This document shows, in pieces, positions 34,296-43,462 of a DNA stretch of 64,000 bases. This stretch comes from Halobacteriales archaeon QS_4_69_34 (lineage in GTDB: Archaea; Halobacteriota; Halobacteria; Halobacteriales; Halococcaceae): positions 1-64,000 of the forward strand of contig PXRN01000030.1 in the NCBI GenBank assembly GCA_003021045.1. The letters are read 5' to 3'. Within the stretch, counting starts at the first letter, position 1. Each line of letters starts with the position of its first letter. Made by a program: the position numbers and the translations under genes. The notes under the pieces were generated by a model. It was given only the letters and a program-made list of their open reading frames with translations. It searched no databases and was not told the origin of the DNA.

Positions 34296-35264
34296 ATGAG
34301 CCAGCCAGCGGGCAGCGCGAACGGGCCCTCGCTCGATGCGGCCGCCGAGACCGCGGTTCGCCAGTGCATGGGTCTCCGGGCCGGGGAGTCCTGTGTCGTC
34401 GTGACCGACGACGACAAGGAGGCGATCGGCGAGGCGCTCGACGCGGCCGCACGCGAGATCACCGACGAGGCCGTGCTCGCGCGCTACCCGCCGGGCGACC
34501 AGCACGGCGAGGAGCCTCCCGACCCCGTGGCGGCGGCCATGCGGAGCGCGGACGTCGTGCTCGCGCCGACGACCAGGAGCCTGAGTCACACGCGCGCTCG
34601 GGGCGCGGCGAACGAGGTCGGCGCGCGCGTCGCCACCCTGCCCGGGATCACCGAGGACGTCTTCTCGAAGGGGCTGGACGCCGACTACGCGACCATCCGC
34701 GAGGCCTGCGAGGGGATCCGCGCGCAGGTCGCCGACGCCGATGAGATTCGGGTTGCCTCCCCGCAGGGGACCGACGTCACCTTCGAGCCGGGCGAGCGCG
34801 AGTGGCGCTCGGACACGGGGATCGTCCACGAGCCCGGCGCGATGTCGAACCTCCCCGCGGGCGAGGTGTTCGTCAGCCCCGAGACTGCTGACGGCACCTA
34901 CGCCGTCGACGGGACGATGATGCCCCACGGGCGGCTCGACGACCCGATCGAGTTCGTCGTCGAGGACGGGTTCGTCACCGGGATCGACGACCCCGAGGTC
35001 CGCGAGCAGGTCGAGACGGCCGCCGAGGAGGTGGGAGAGGACGCGTTCAATCTCGCCGAGCTCGGAATCGGCGCCAACGTCGGAGTCCGGGAGCTCGCCG
35101 GCCACTTGCTGCTCGACGAGAAGGCCGCTGGAACCGTCCACATCGCCATCGGCGACGACGCGGGCATCGGCGGCGACACGGACGCGCCGCTGCATCTCGA
35201 CGGCATCCTCCGCGAGCCGACCGTCTTCGCCGACGGCGAGGAGGTGGCGCTGCCGGAGGTCTAG
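34296..35264 (+). CDS. M29-family aminopeptidase
   Basis: A 322-residue member of the thermophilic aminopeptidase (M29/AmpS) group, shortened as usual in haloarchaea. [20 protein letters not shown] starts the N-terminal domain. Later come [20 protein letters not shown] (metal-ligand Glu region) and [40 protein letters not shown] is followed by [20 protein letters not shown], where the remaining Glu/His/Asp metal ligands lie. It would remove N-terminal residues from peptides in the cytosol. Confidence 0.85.
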   Translation: MSQPAGSANGPSLDAAAETAVRQCMGLRAGESCVVVTDDDKEAIGEALDAAAREITDEAVLARYPPGDQHGEEPPDPVAAAMRSADVVLAPTTRSLSHTRARGAANEVGARVATLPGITEDVFSKGLDADYATIREACEGIRAQVADADEIRVASPQGTDVTFEPGEREWRSDTGIVHEPGAMSNLPAGEVFVSPETADGTYAVDGTMMPHGRLDDPIEFVVEDGFVTGIDDPEVREQVETAAEEVGEDAFNLAELGIGANVGVRELAGHLLLDEKAAGTVHIAIGDDAGIGGDTDAPLHLDGILREPTVFADGEEVALPEV

Positions 35265-35546
35265 CAGCCTTCGAGATTCGATCGAGATCCACCTGTCATC
35301 GTGCGAGCCGGACGAACGGCCCGATGGCAGCGGTGCGGTCGCGGCGGCGGTGCGGTCGCGGTGGCGGTGCGGTCTCGCACGTCCCGGCGTTCGGCCCCCG
35401 CGTCGCCCGGCTCGACACTCACGGCACTCGCGGTCGCTGCGGTGAACGAACCCGTCGAAAGAGCGGCTGTAGCGCAGTTCGGTCCGGGTTCGCGCGTCGC
35501 TGCGGTCGCCCACCGTACTTTTACTCGTGCACGCAGTAGCTCGACC

Positions 35547-36197
35547 ATGAGCGAGCCAGCCGAGCGCGTCGCGGCCACTTGCCCGGCGTGTGCACCGGCG
35601 TTCGAAACCGCCCACGAGGTACTCAAACCAGGCGGGCAGGCGACGGTCCGCTGTGGCGAGTGCGGCCACGTCCACAAGACCCGCATCGCCGCGCCCGAGA
35701 CGGTCGAACTGGACGTCGTCGTCTCCCAGGACGGCGAGTCCTCGACGGCGAGGACCGACGCACCGGTCGGCGAGTCCGTCGCGGTCGGCGAGGAGTTCGT
35801 CCTCGACACGCCCGAAGCGCTGCTCACCGTGCGGATCACCGGCGTCGAGGCCGGCGACGAGCAGCGCATCGAGAGCGCGCCCGTCGGCGAGGTCGAGACG
35901 CTCTGGACGCGCGTGGTGGGGAACGTACGCGTCGACGTCACGCTCAACCCCGCCGAGGGAGCGCGCGAGGAGACCCGGGCGATCACCGTACCGGTGCCCG
36001 GCGACTACGAGTTTCGAGTGGGTGAGAGCGAGGACCTCGGCGGGGAACGGTTCGAGATCAAGGGCATCCACCTCCGTGAGGACGCCTCGGGCTATGGCTT
36101 CCCGACGCTCGATCACGAAGGAGACATGGCGTTCGCCAAGGACATCGCGCGGCTGTACGCCGACGACGAGTCGAGCAGCGCGTGGTCGGCGTGGTAG
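35547..36197 (+). CDS. HVO_0476-type zinc finger protein
   Basis: A 216-residue haloarchaeal protein. The N-terminal zinc finger CPACAPAFETAHEVLKPGGQ then VRCGECGHVHKTRI gives two CxxC pairs. A beta-rich body (GEEFVLDTPEALLTVRITGV, VGEVETLWTRVVGNVRVDVT) follows, then FEIKGIHLREDASGYGFPTL. A TATA-like TACTTTTAC stands 22-30 nt before ATG 35547. The pcm gene starts 12 nt after its stop, so the two share a transcript; the biochemical link is unknown. Confidence 0.85.
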   Translation: MSEPAERVAATCPACAPAFETAHEVLKPGGQATVRCGECGHVHKTRIAAPETVELDVVVSQDGESSTARTDAPVGESVAVGEEFVLDTPEALLTVRITGVEAGDEQRIESAPVGEVETLWTRVVGNVRVDVTLNPAEGAREETRAITVPVPGDYEFRVGESEDLGGERFEIKGIHLREDASGYGFPTLDHEGDMAFAKDIARLYADDESSSAWSAW

Positions 36198-36209
36198 GGG
36201 AGAAGAGAA

Positions 36210-36971
36210 ATGACCGACTTCCGCACGCGTCGAGAGCGACTCGTCGACCGGCTCGAAAGCCGGGGCCGCGTCGAACGGCGGGCGACGCTCGACGCCCTCC
36301 GCGCGGTGCCCCGTCACGCCTTCGTTCCCGAGGGACAGTCCAGGGCAGCCTACGAGGACCGCCCGCTGCCGATCGGCGAAGGCCAGACCATCAGCGCGCC
36401 CCACATGGTCGGGATCATGACCGACCTGCTCGCTCCTCGGCCGGGCGACCGAATCCTGGAGATCGGCACGGGCTGTGGCTACCACGCCGCCGTCACGAGC
36501 GAGATCGTCGCGGGCGGCCGAGCCGACGGCGGTCGATTCGACGGCGACCGCAGGGGGGACGACGATGGCGCGGACGACGGTGGCGGAGACGATGATGGCG
36601 CGGGCGACGATGACACTGGCAACGACACAGCTGGCGGTATCTACAGCGTCGAGTACCACGAGCGCCTCGCCGAGCGGGCACGCGAGCGCCTCGCCGAACT
36701 GGGGTACGGCGTCGCCGTCCGCACGGGCGACGGCCACGACGGCTGGCCTACACACGCCCCCTACGACGCGGCCTACCTGACCTGTGCCGCGTCCGAGATT
36801 CCCGCCAGCGTGATCGAGCAGGTCCACACTGGCGGCCGGATCGTCGCGCCCGTCGAGGCGGGTCGGCTCGGCGGTCAGACGCTCGTCCGCGCCACGAAGC
36901 GCGCCGACGGCGGGCTCGACCGCGAGGAGCACGGCGGAGTGCGCTTCGTGTCGATGCAGGGGAGTGAGTGA
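36210..36971 (+). CDS. pcm: protein-L-isoaspartate O-methyltransferase
   Basis: A 253-residue repair methyltransferase that uses S-adenosylmethionine to methylate isoaspartyl residues in aged proteins. RAVPRHAFVPEGQSRAAYED, PLPIGEGQTISAPHMVGIM and the SAM-binding RILEIGTGCGYHAAVTSEIV are complete. An acidic, Gly-rich insertion of about 40 residues (about 102-142; DGDRRGDDDGADDGGGDD-type) splits the Rossmann fold before GIYSVEYHERLAERARERLA. The insertion arises from GACGATGGC-like repeats and should loop out. Cotranscribed with the zinc-finger gene upstream; a paralogue follows 174 nt downstream. Confidence 0.9.
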   Translation: MTDFRTRRERLVDRLESRGRVERRATLDALRAVPRHAFVPEGQSRAAYEDRPLPIGEGQTISAPHMVGIMTDLLAPRPGDRILEIGTGCGYHAAVTSEIVAGGRADGGRFDGDRRGDDDGADDGGGDDDGAGDDDTGNDTAGGIYSVEYHERLAERARERLAELGYGVAVRTGDGHDGWPTHAPYDAAYLTCAASEIPASVIEQVHTGGRIVAPVEAGRLGGQTLVRATKRADGGLDREEHGGVRFVSMQGSE

Positions 36972-37145
36972 CCAGACGTGAAGCGACAGCGTGAGGGCCG
37001 GATCGAGCGTGAGGGCGAGGACGGTGAGTGACGTCGAGTGGCACCGACGGGGCCGTAGATAGCGGGCCAAGCGAAGCGGAAGGGACCGTGAGTGCCGATA
37101 CACACGAGGCGCGCGATTGAATAGCGTTCGCGCCGGAGTTCGGGC

Positions 37146-38024
37146 ATGGAACCGGCGGCGCTGCGCGAGGACATGGTCGCGGGCCTCGAACACGAGAGCA
37201 AGGGGGTCGTGCGCTCGGCGGCCACGAGCGTCGCCATGCGGGCCGTGCCCCGCGAGGCGTTCGTCGCCGAGGAGGCCGCGGCGTACGCCGATCGGGCCAG
37301 CGAGCGACTGGGGACGCGCGTGCTCGCGCCCAGCACCGTCGCGCGGCTGATCGAAGCGCTCGCGCCCGAGCCGGACAGTCGCGTCCTCGTCGTCGGTGCG
37401 GGCGTGGGCTACACGGCCGCGGTCTGTGCGGCGATCGTCGGCGAGGCCAACGTCCACGCAGTCGACATCGCCCGTCGACTGGTGGGCGAGGCCCGGGCCA
37501 ACCTCCGGCGGGCGGGCTACGGCGGCGTGCTCGTCGACCGGCGCGACGGAAGCGCGGGCCTCCCCGAGTACGCGCCGTTCGACCGGATCCTCGTCGAGGC
37601 CGCGGCCGTCCGGCCGCCGCGGGCGCTGGTCGATCAGCTGGCTCCGGGTGGTCGGCTGGTGCTCCCGCTGGGTGCACGCGAGCAGACGCTGACCGTCGTC
37701 GCCCCGACGGCGACCGAAGATGGGGCGGGAACGGCAGTGGATCGAGGCGCAACCGACGAGCCGACGGTCGGGACGAGAGGCCCGGAGACCGGCGCGAGTC
37801 GGGAGAACACGGCGATCGAGGGGACCGTGGACACGGCAGGCGGGGCGGCGGTCGCCGAGCGCCTCGGCACCGTCGCGTTCGCCCCGCTGCTGGTCGAGGG
37901 CGAGCGCGCGGACACCGTCGAGCGCAACCGCACCCGCAGGGAGGACCGCGAACACGCCCGGCGGGTCGACGGCCGGCGTCGCGGCTGGGAGCACGACTGG
38001 ATCGACTGGGACCGGCGGGGCTGA
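37146..38024 (+). CDS. PCMT-like methyltransferase paralogue
   Basis: A 292-residue second member of the isoaspartate-methyltransferase fold. RAVPREAFVAEEAAAYADRA and TRVLAPSTVARLIEAL align with pcm, but the GQTIS substrate loop is altered to TRVLAP. The SAM site RVLVVGAGVGYTAAVCAAIV is kept. The C-terminal third contains a Thr/Gly/Glu-rich insertion of about 50 residues before AERLGTVAFAPLLVEGE and ends in a basic/Trp-rich tail (GWEHDWIDWDRR). It is either a divergent repair enzyme or a methyltransferase with another target. Confidence 0.8.
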   Translation: MEPAALREDMVAGLEHESKGVVRSAATSVAMRAVPREAFVAEEAAAYADRASERLGTRVLAPSTVARLIEALAPEPDSRVLVVGAGVGYTAAVCAAIVGEANVHAVDIARRLVGEARANLRRAGYGGVLVDRRDGSAGLPEYAPFDRILVEAAAVRPPRALVDQLAPGGRLVLPLGAREQTLTVVAPTATEDGAGTAVDRGATDEPTVGTRGPETGASRENTAIEGTVDTAGGAAVAERLGTVAFAPLLVEGERADTVERNRTRREDREHARRVDGRRRGWEHDWIDWDRRG

Positions 38025-38219
38025 GCAGCACCGCTCCGCTCGATCGTCCGATAGGGGAACGAAGGGCGAGAGGCGGGCGGAGAAACGAGAGCAGCCACGG
38101 GCGCGTCGGAAGAGGGGATCGTTACCACGGAGAACCATCGCGGCCCGCGCGAGGCGCGGATGGCGCTCTCGCCCCGCCGGACGCGGCGTTTCGCCGGAAA
38201 TTTTTCCCGTGGATGAACG

Positions 38220-38280
38220 TAAAAGATAACTAAAAGTTAGTAAATTGGATCCAACCGATTCCAATTGGCCAGAAGGAGTA
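38220..38280 (+). promoter_or_regulatory. AT-rich, palindrome-dense promoter of the secreted beta-helix gene
   Basis: In strongly GC-rich surroundings this stretch holds TAACT-AAA-AGTTA (about 38227-38239), the perfect palindrome TTGGATCCAA (about 38245-38254) and CCAATTGG (38261-38268). These are ordered as a TATA-like element with possible operator sites. GGAG at 38275-38278 is a Shine-Dalgarno ten bases before ATG 38289. Confidence 0.55.
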
Positions 38281-38288
38281 TTCATTGT

Positions 38289-40535
38289 ATGGCTAAGTAC
38301 CCGGTGATGCCACGCAACGGAGCGCCACAGGCGGATAGCGACGGCACAACCGAAACGGTGCTTGCCGACAGGCGAACGTACCTCAAGGCGGCGGGGACGG
38401 CCGCGGCGTCGGTCCCGTTACTGGGCGGTGAGGCCGCCGGCGCGGTTGAGCGCCGCGGGATGGAGTTCGGCCGGGTCGTGAACATGGTCGAGGAGATGGG
38501 CTGTGACCCGACGGGAGGCCAGCCCTGCGACGGGGCCCTCCGGCGGGCCGCCGGCAGCAACACCCTGCTGGTGTTCCCGGCCGGTACGTACTACTTCACC
38601 GACGAGAACTCGATCATGGGCCGGGAGGACCTCGGCATCGTCGGACGGGGCAACGTCACCTTTACCGTCCCGGAGAACTTCAACCGGCGGCTGCTGAAGA
38701 TCGCCGGCGGTCACGGCCTGCTCGTCGAGAACATCACGATCGACCAGACCGCGGCGGGTGCGACGCCGGGGCTGATGCTGGGGGCCGCCGACGGGCTCCA
38801 GATCCGGGACGTCGAGGTCGTGGGCCGGGGCATCCACCCCGCGCTCGAACCGGACGGCCCGGACGTCGGCGACCCCGACGTCGAGCACGCGCTCGATCCG
38901 ATCGTCGAGTCGCCCGACGGCGAGGGCGTCGTCGAGAACTTCGTCGCGCGCAACGAGGGCCTGATGGGCTCCTACGGCCGCGGCGGCGTGTTCGTCGGCC
39001 GGAGCCACAAGGGCACGCTCACCTTCAGGAACTGCCATATCTCCGGGTTCTCGGGCAACGGGATGTACGCCTCCCGGACGCCGGGCACGGTACAGGTCGA
39101 GGGGGGGACCTTCCGCAACAACGACCTCTCGCAGGTGCGCATCGGCAGCCCGGACAGCTACGTCCGGGGTGCGACTATCGAGGTCGACACACGGGACTCG
39201 AACAGTCCGAACCCGCGGGGGATGCTCAACGGCAGCGGCGTCCGCCTCGAAGGCGGCGGGTTCGACCTCTCGGGCGCGCAGGTGCTCGACTGTGACATCA
39301 CCATCGCGGCGACGAACAACTCCGACGGCGGCGTCGTCGCCTACGGCAACTACGGCGATTTCGCCGTCGAGAACTCCCGGATTCAGGTCGACGTCGACCG
39401 GACGGCCGCGATCAAAGCCCACCCGCCCGGAGCCGGGGGAAATGTCCCGTCGGGCCCGACCGCAGCGACGATCCGCAACGTGAGCATGACCGGCACCGCC
39501 GACCACGCGAGCGACGTCCTGCTCCAGGGGCGGCCGGATTCGGTCGTCGAGGGCTGTTGCATCCACGACAGGGGCGCGAGTCGGGTGGGCGTGCTCCTCG
39601 AAGGGTCGGACGGCACACGGGTGGCGAACTCCACGATCAACGCGAGCCAGCGCACGGTGCTTCTCCGGAACACTAACGCCGACGTGAGCGGCATCGACCG
39701 GAGCGGGAGCTGTCCCGCACCGAACGCCGCCTCCGCACCGCCGTCGAGCGCGGCCGGAAGCGGCGGCTCGCCGTCGTCCGGGGCGGCCGACGCGGCCGCG
39801 GAGAGCGCCGAGCCCGCCGCAGCGGCAAGCGAGGGGGGCGACGACTCCGCCAGCAGCGCGGATGCCGGCGACTCCGGAAGCGACGGGGGCCAGTCGTTCG
39901 ATGCCATGTCCGTCGAAGTCGACGCTGGTAACGATGGAGCCGACTCGTCGGGATCGTCCGAACCGTCCGGGTCGACCGGCGGGTCACAGCCCACAGCGGC
40001 GTCGCTGCCCGACGGCGTCTCGTGGTCGGGTGGGACCATCGCCACGCCCGAGCTGAACGACGCGGCGTCGGCCGAGGAGGTCGTCGTCGCCGCGGAGGCG
40101 GCCGACGAGCCCGTCGAGTACGAACTCTCGGCGGCTGGCGAGGGCGTGCTCGGCGAGCGCGCGGCGACGACCGAGGATATCGACACCGTCTCCGCCGACG
40201 GCGTCTCGGGGCAGGTCGCCGGCGACGACCGGGACAGCTACGCCTATACCGGCGAGCAGTTCGCGCTCGAACTCGACGACCGCGCGACGATCAAGGTCGA
40301 CGAGGACGAACGGACGATCACCGTGACCGGCAACGACACGGGCCGGGTGGTCGACTACTCCATCGAGGTCAGCGGCGACCTCGAACACGCCGACGACTCC
40401 GCGGAGGACCGGATCGACGACGACGCGGTGGACGGTGCCGTCGCCAGCTGGTACGACCGCTACTCCTACACCGGCGCGGTGCTCTCGGCCGGCATCGACG
40501 ACGCGGTCTCGGCGACGTTCGACGCCGAGGAGTAG
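38289..40535 (+). CDS. Tat-exported right-handed parallel beta-helix protein
   Basis: A 748-residue secreted protein. ADRRTYLKAAGTAAASVPLL is the Tat signal. Residues about 60-460 show pectate-lyase-like beta-helix rungs (LVFPAGTYYFTDENS, FRNCHISGFSGNGMYASRTP, VRLEGGGFDLSGAQVLDCDI, VLLEGSDGTRVANSTINASQ). A Ser/Ala/Gly/Asp-rich linker of about 100 residues follows, with DGVSWSGGTIATPELNDA after it. The C-terminal module has two related DSYAYTGEQFALEL / DRYSYTGAVLSAGI segments, common in haloarchaeal surface proteins. Polysaccharide binding or cleavage is inferred from the fold only. The start is set by the Shine-Dalgarno. Confidence 0.8.
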   Translation: MAKYPVMPRNGAPQADSDGTTETVLADRRTYLKAAGTAAASVPLLGGEAAGAVERRGMEFGRVVNMVEEMGCDPTGGQPCDGALRRAAGSNTLLVFPAGTYYFTDENSIMGREDLGIVGRGNVTFTVPENFNRRLLKIAGGHGLLVENITIDQTAAGATPGLMLGAADGLQIRDVEVVGRGIHPALEPDGPDVGDPDVEHALDPIVESPDGEGVVENFVARNEGLMGSYGRGGVFVGRSHKGTLTFRNCHISGFSGNGMYASRTPGTVQVEGGTFRNNDLSQVRIGSPDSYVRGATIEVDTRDSNSPNPRGMLNGSGVRLEGGGFDLSGAQVLDCDITIAATNNSDGGVVAYGNYGDFAVENSRIQVDVDRTAAIKAHPPGAGGNVPSGPTAATIRNVSMTGTADHASDVLLQGRPDSVVEGCCIHDRGASRVGVLLEGSDGTRVANSTINASQRTVLLRNTNADVSGIDRSGSCPAPNAASAPPSSAAGSGGSPSSGAADAAAESAEPAAAASEGGDDSASSADAGDSGSDGGQSFDAMSVEVDAGNDGADSSGSSEPSGSTGGSQPTAASLPDGVSWSGGTIATPELNDAASAEEVVVAAEAADEPVEYELSAAGEGVLGERAATTEDIDTVSADGVSGQVAGDDRDSYAYTGEQFALELDDRATIKVDEDERTITVTGNDTGRVVDYSIEVSGDLEHADDSAEDRIDDDAVDGAVASWYDRYSYTGAVLSAGIDDAVSATFDAEE

Positions 40536-40655
40536 CGGATCGAACAGCGTTTCGTCTCCAGCTTCCGACCTCGACTCCTCCGTCAACCCCGGTTCACCGC
40601 GAAGCGGCGGCGTTCCCGGTCTGTCTGGCTGTAAAACCGTCGTATTCCCGGAGAA

Positions 40656-41180
40656 GTGCTATTCAAAAACCGAGCGCAACCGGAGCAGGGCGAAATAGCG
40701 TCGGTTCCTCGTACGGTTGCGGAGAAACTCGATGAAGGAGCTGCCATCACGCTCAGAGCGGGCGATGGATCCGTGACGATGACCTTGCTTTCTCGCTCGA
40801 CTTTCGAACTGAAAGCCGAGCGGGAAGGACCGACGGATGGTCCGAAAGAGCCGAGCGTCGAGTTCGAGCTCGAAGGGAACGAGAACGCCGAGAGTGGGAC
40901 CGGTGGAAGAGGACGGCTAGAAATCGAACGAGAGGCACGCTCTCCATCAGCTGATTCGCTACACGTTCGCCGAGCCTACGGCCGCGTGGACGGCTCTGTG
41001 ACACCCACGTCGTTCGCCGGCAAAGTCGTACGGGGAGCGGGAGGCGCGCTCTCGATAGGCCGTAGAGCGACTGTATCGCGGAGAATTCCAGCTATAAGTC
41101 GTCGAAAACCGATCTTCCCCGGGGAACGTATCGATCGCGCGCCGCTCTGGGTAGCGCTCGTCAAAAAACCGTTCCGATGA
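40656..41180 (+). pseudogene. degenerate amphi-Trp domain protein
   Basis: The first 90 residues match the amphi-Trp family (EVLFKNRAQPEQGEIASVPR, then TVAEKLDEGAAITLRAGDGS, FELKAEREGPTDGPKEPSVE, FELEGNENAESGTGGRGRLE). The normal start MPEEVLF appears as ATT-CCC-GGA-GAA-GTG, so the ATG is lost unless GTG 40656 or ATT is used. The expected Trp near ELEW is Gly, and the frame runs 80 codons past the usual end into non-descript sequence. It is probably a decaying gene. A TATA-like TGTAAAACC precedes it. Confidence 0.55.
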
Positions 41181-42354
41181 GCCGGATAGTACCGTATCCC
41201 ATGCCGAGCGCGAGTAGCAACGAACCGACCCACGCCAAGACCGTATAGAGCATTTTGCGGGTGCTAACGGCGGTCCCGCCCGCTGCGAAACCGCTGCCGA
41301 CGACGGCACTCACGATGATCTCGTTGAACGATACTGGGATGCCGAACACGACGGCCGTCTGGGCGATCACAAACGAAGGGATCAGCGCCGCGATCGAGCG
41401 ACGCGGCCCGAGCGAGGAGTAGTCCTGAGCGATCGCCTTGATCATCCGTGGAGCGCCCATCCACGATCCCAGCAGGAGACCTATTCCACCGAACACGAGC
41501 AGTGCGAACAGTGGAACCGTGATGGGAAGTGATACACCCCCGACCGCTGCGAGTAGTGGACCGACCGCGAGGCCGACCTGGCTGCCGCCGGCCGAAAACG
41601 CGACGAGACCGCCGAGCGACAGCAGAAAGCGGCGCTGTCCCCTCTCGGTATCCTTCTCGAGGTCCCGCGTGAGAACGTAGACGAGAACGAGAGCGAGGGT
41701 TAGCGACACGAACCCCCGCCCGATGGACGACGGGAATGGCAGTTCAGCCGCAGTCGCGGCAGCGATCGATGCGCCCGCACGATCGGACCCGAGAAGCGTA
41801 AACGGGATGTTCGCAACCACGAGACCGACGATGCCTCCGAGTAGCGGGATACTGTGTCTTTCTGGGACTGCCTCGCTTCGAAGCACCCGCGCGGTGAAGT
41901 ATGCGATACCGCCACCAACAAACGGGATGAGAACCCACAGCCCGACGATTTCGAGATAAGTCGACCAGACGGGTTCGCCACCGGTTCCTATCCCGACGCC
42001 GACGACTGCACCTGTCACGGTGAAGGCGGTCGCGATCGGGTACCCGGTGAAGATACCGATCGCAACGAAAGTAGCTGCAAGCAACAACAAGACCGTAGCT
42101 GGTACCGACGAGAGCGTTACTCCGCCGACGAGGTCGGTCCCTACCGAATCTGCCACGTTGGCACCCTGAAGAACAGCACCGGCGAACCCGAGAATACCGA
42201 CGACGAAGCCCGCTCGCATCACCGAAATGGCATCCGCGCCGACGGCTGGGGCAAACGGAGTGGAACCCGACGAACCGGCTCCGATCGTCCACGCCATAAA
42301 CAGGCTCGCAAGGCTCGCAACGAGAAGCACCAGCAGTTGCTCTCCGGTGGCCAT
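41161..42354 (-). CDS. PiT-family inorganic phosphate transporter
   Basis: A 397-residue membrane protein with ten to twelve helices and the two inverted PiT repeats. The first carries LQGANVADSVGTDLVGGVTL; the second carries LVAFSAGGSQVGLAVGPLLA, both looser than the usual GANDxANA. A loop with LTRDLEKDTERGQRRFLLSL separates the halves. It imports phosphate with H+ or Na+. Base composition is visibly less GC-rich than its neighbours. Immediately upstream lies a broken UspA gene, the partner often seen beside haloarchaeal PiT genes. Confidence 0.88.
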   Translation of the reverse strand: MATGEQLLVLLVASLASLFMAWTIGAGSSGSTPFAPAVGADAISVMRAGFVVGILGFAGAVLQGANVADSVGTDLVGGVTLSSVPATVLLLLAATFVAIGIFTGYPIATAFTVTGAVVGVGIGTGGEPVWSTYLEIVGLWVLIPFVGGGIAYFTARVLRSEAVPERHSIPLLGGIVGLVVANIPFTLLGSDRAGASIAAATAAELPFPSSIGRGFVSLTLALVLVYVLTRDLEKDTERGQRRFLLSLGGLVAFSAGGSQVGLAVGPLLAAVGGVSLPITVPLFALLVFGGIGLLLGSWMGAPRMIKAIAQDYSSLGPRRSIAALIPSFVIAQTAVVFGIPVSFNEIIVSAVVGSGFAAGGTAVSTRKMLYTVLAWVGSLLLALGMGYGTIRLIGTVF

Positions 42355-42489
42355 GTAGTAGTTGATCGGACGGAAACCAGCACCTAAACAGTATCCGTCT
42401 GCCGCTCGACAGCGATCGTTCCGTTCACAGGACGGTGTGCGCTGTGTGGATCTGGAGCGTCCATCGACGGTGCGAGGACCGGGCGATCA

Positions 42490-42770
42490 GGTTTCGATGC
42501 ATGATCGTGACGGGCACGGGCGACCGCTTGAGGAGGGTCGTGGCGACGCTCCCGAGAGTCTCCGATGTCGCTGCCGCTGTGGCTTCCGGCGACCAGGTGA
42601 TCGATGTCGTGATCACTCACGTAGTCGAGAATGACGTCGGCCGGACTGCCCTCTTCGGTCGTTGCGGTGATCGTCGCGCCCTGCTCGTCGACGTGTCGTT
42701 TTGCTGCCTCGATGACTCGTTCGGCGCGTTCGCGTTCCTCCTCGTGGAGGCCCTCATCGGTACCGAGAGT
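42490..42770 (-). pseudogene. UspA-family remnant, truncated and frameshifted
   Basis: A frame open from just after a TAA at 42771-42773 encodes DEGLHEEERERAERVIEAAK then RHVDEQGATITATTEEGSPA, VILDYVSDHDIDHLVAGSHS and GSDIG. The C-terminal GSVATTLLKRSPVPVTIMHRN continues in another frame after a shift near 42558-42566. The first half of a normal universal stress protein (ATP-binding strand and Asp) is missing. It lies directly upstream of the PiT gene. Confidence 0.75.
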
Positions 42771-42856
42771 TTATGCCGCCGCCGTCCTCTCGGATACGAA
42801 CCAATGACCCGCTCCGTCGCAGCGCTTACGTGGGCCACTCCCGAACGCCAATCGCG

Positions 42857-43462
42857 ATGGCGCTGACCGCGATCGTCGAGGACGATCGGACCAACGCAAC
42901 GCTCGGGTGGGGAGTCGTCTCCGTGTTGACGCTCGCTGCGGTAGCGAGCGCCGTGCTCGGCGGGCCCGCCTGGAGCCTTCTCGCGGGGGCCGCCGTCGCC
43001 GTCGCGGTCGTCCCTGCCGCTGCGTTCCGCGACCCGTCGGTGATGCCACCCTGGGAGCTGCTCGCCGTCGTGGCGTTGCCGACCGCGAGCCGGTTTTTCG
43101 CGCTGCCCGATGCCCTCGCGGACACGGCAATCTTCGTGGCGATCGTCGCGTTTTCGGTGTTGATCGTCGCCGAGCTCCACGTCTTCTCGCCGGTCGAAAT
43201 GCCCCCGCGGTTCGCGGCCGTCCTCGTCGTGTTGCTGACGATGGCGACCGCCGGCCTCTGGACGCTCGTCCAGTACGGCTCCGATGCGTTCTTCGGAACC
43301 GCGCTGATAGAGGACCAAACCTCCCTGATGTGGGATCTGGTGGTCGCCACGGCGGTGAGCGTGATCGGTGGCCCCCTCGTCGGCTACTACTTCGAGCGAC
43401 AGGCCGCCGAAGGAGGACGGTCGTTCCGAGCACGGTCGGCGGCGGGTGGAGGCGAGCGATGA
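42857..43462 (+). CDS. multi-span membrane protein of unknown function
   Basis: A 201-residue protein with six predicted helices (for example VVSVLTLAAVASAVLGGPAW, LLAGAAVAVAVVPAAAFRDP, ADTAIFVAIVAFSVLIVAEL, FAAVLVVLLTMATAGLWTLV). The extramembrane segments are short. Its stop overlaps the next gene's start as ATGA (43459-43462), so the two are translationally coupled and probably form a complex. The start MALTAIVEDD at 42857 is chosen because the upstream residues are poor sequence. Confidence 0.75.
   Translation: MALTAIVEDDRTNATLGWGVVSVLTLAAVASAVLGGPAWSLLAGAAVAVAVVPAAAFRDPSVMPPWELLAVVALPTASRFFALPDALADTAIFVAIVAFSVLIVAELHVFSPVEMPPRFAAVLVVLLTMATAGLWTLVQYGSDAFFGTALIEDQTSLMWDLVVATAVSVIGGPLVGYYFERQAAEGGRSFRARSAAGGGER

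Noticed and set aside
36972-37145. Tandem GTGAGGGC/GTGAGTGAC repeats before the PCMT paralogue as a regulatory array
   Set aside because: Units are irregular and short; only the GTGAGTGCCGATACAC word is shared with the dispersed element. Not enough to call a feature.
34266-38285. 1339-codon open frame on the minus strand
   Set aside because: Lies antisense to the aminopeptidase, zinc-finger and PCMT genes; its translation is an Arg/Val/Gly-rich shadow caused by high GC.
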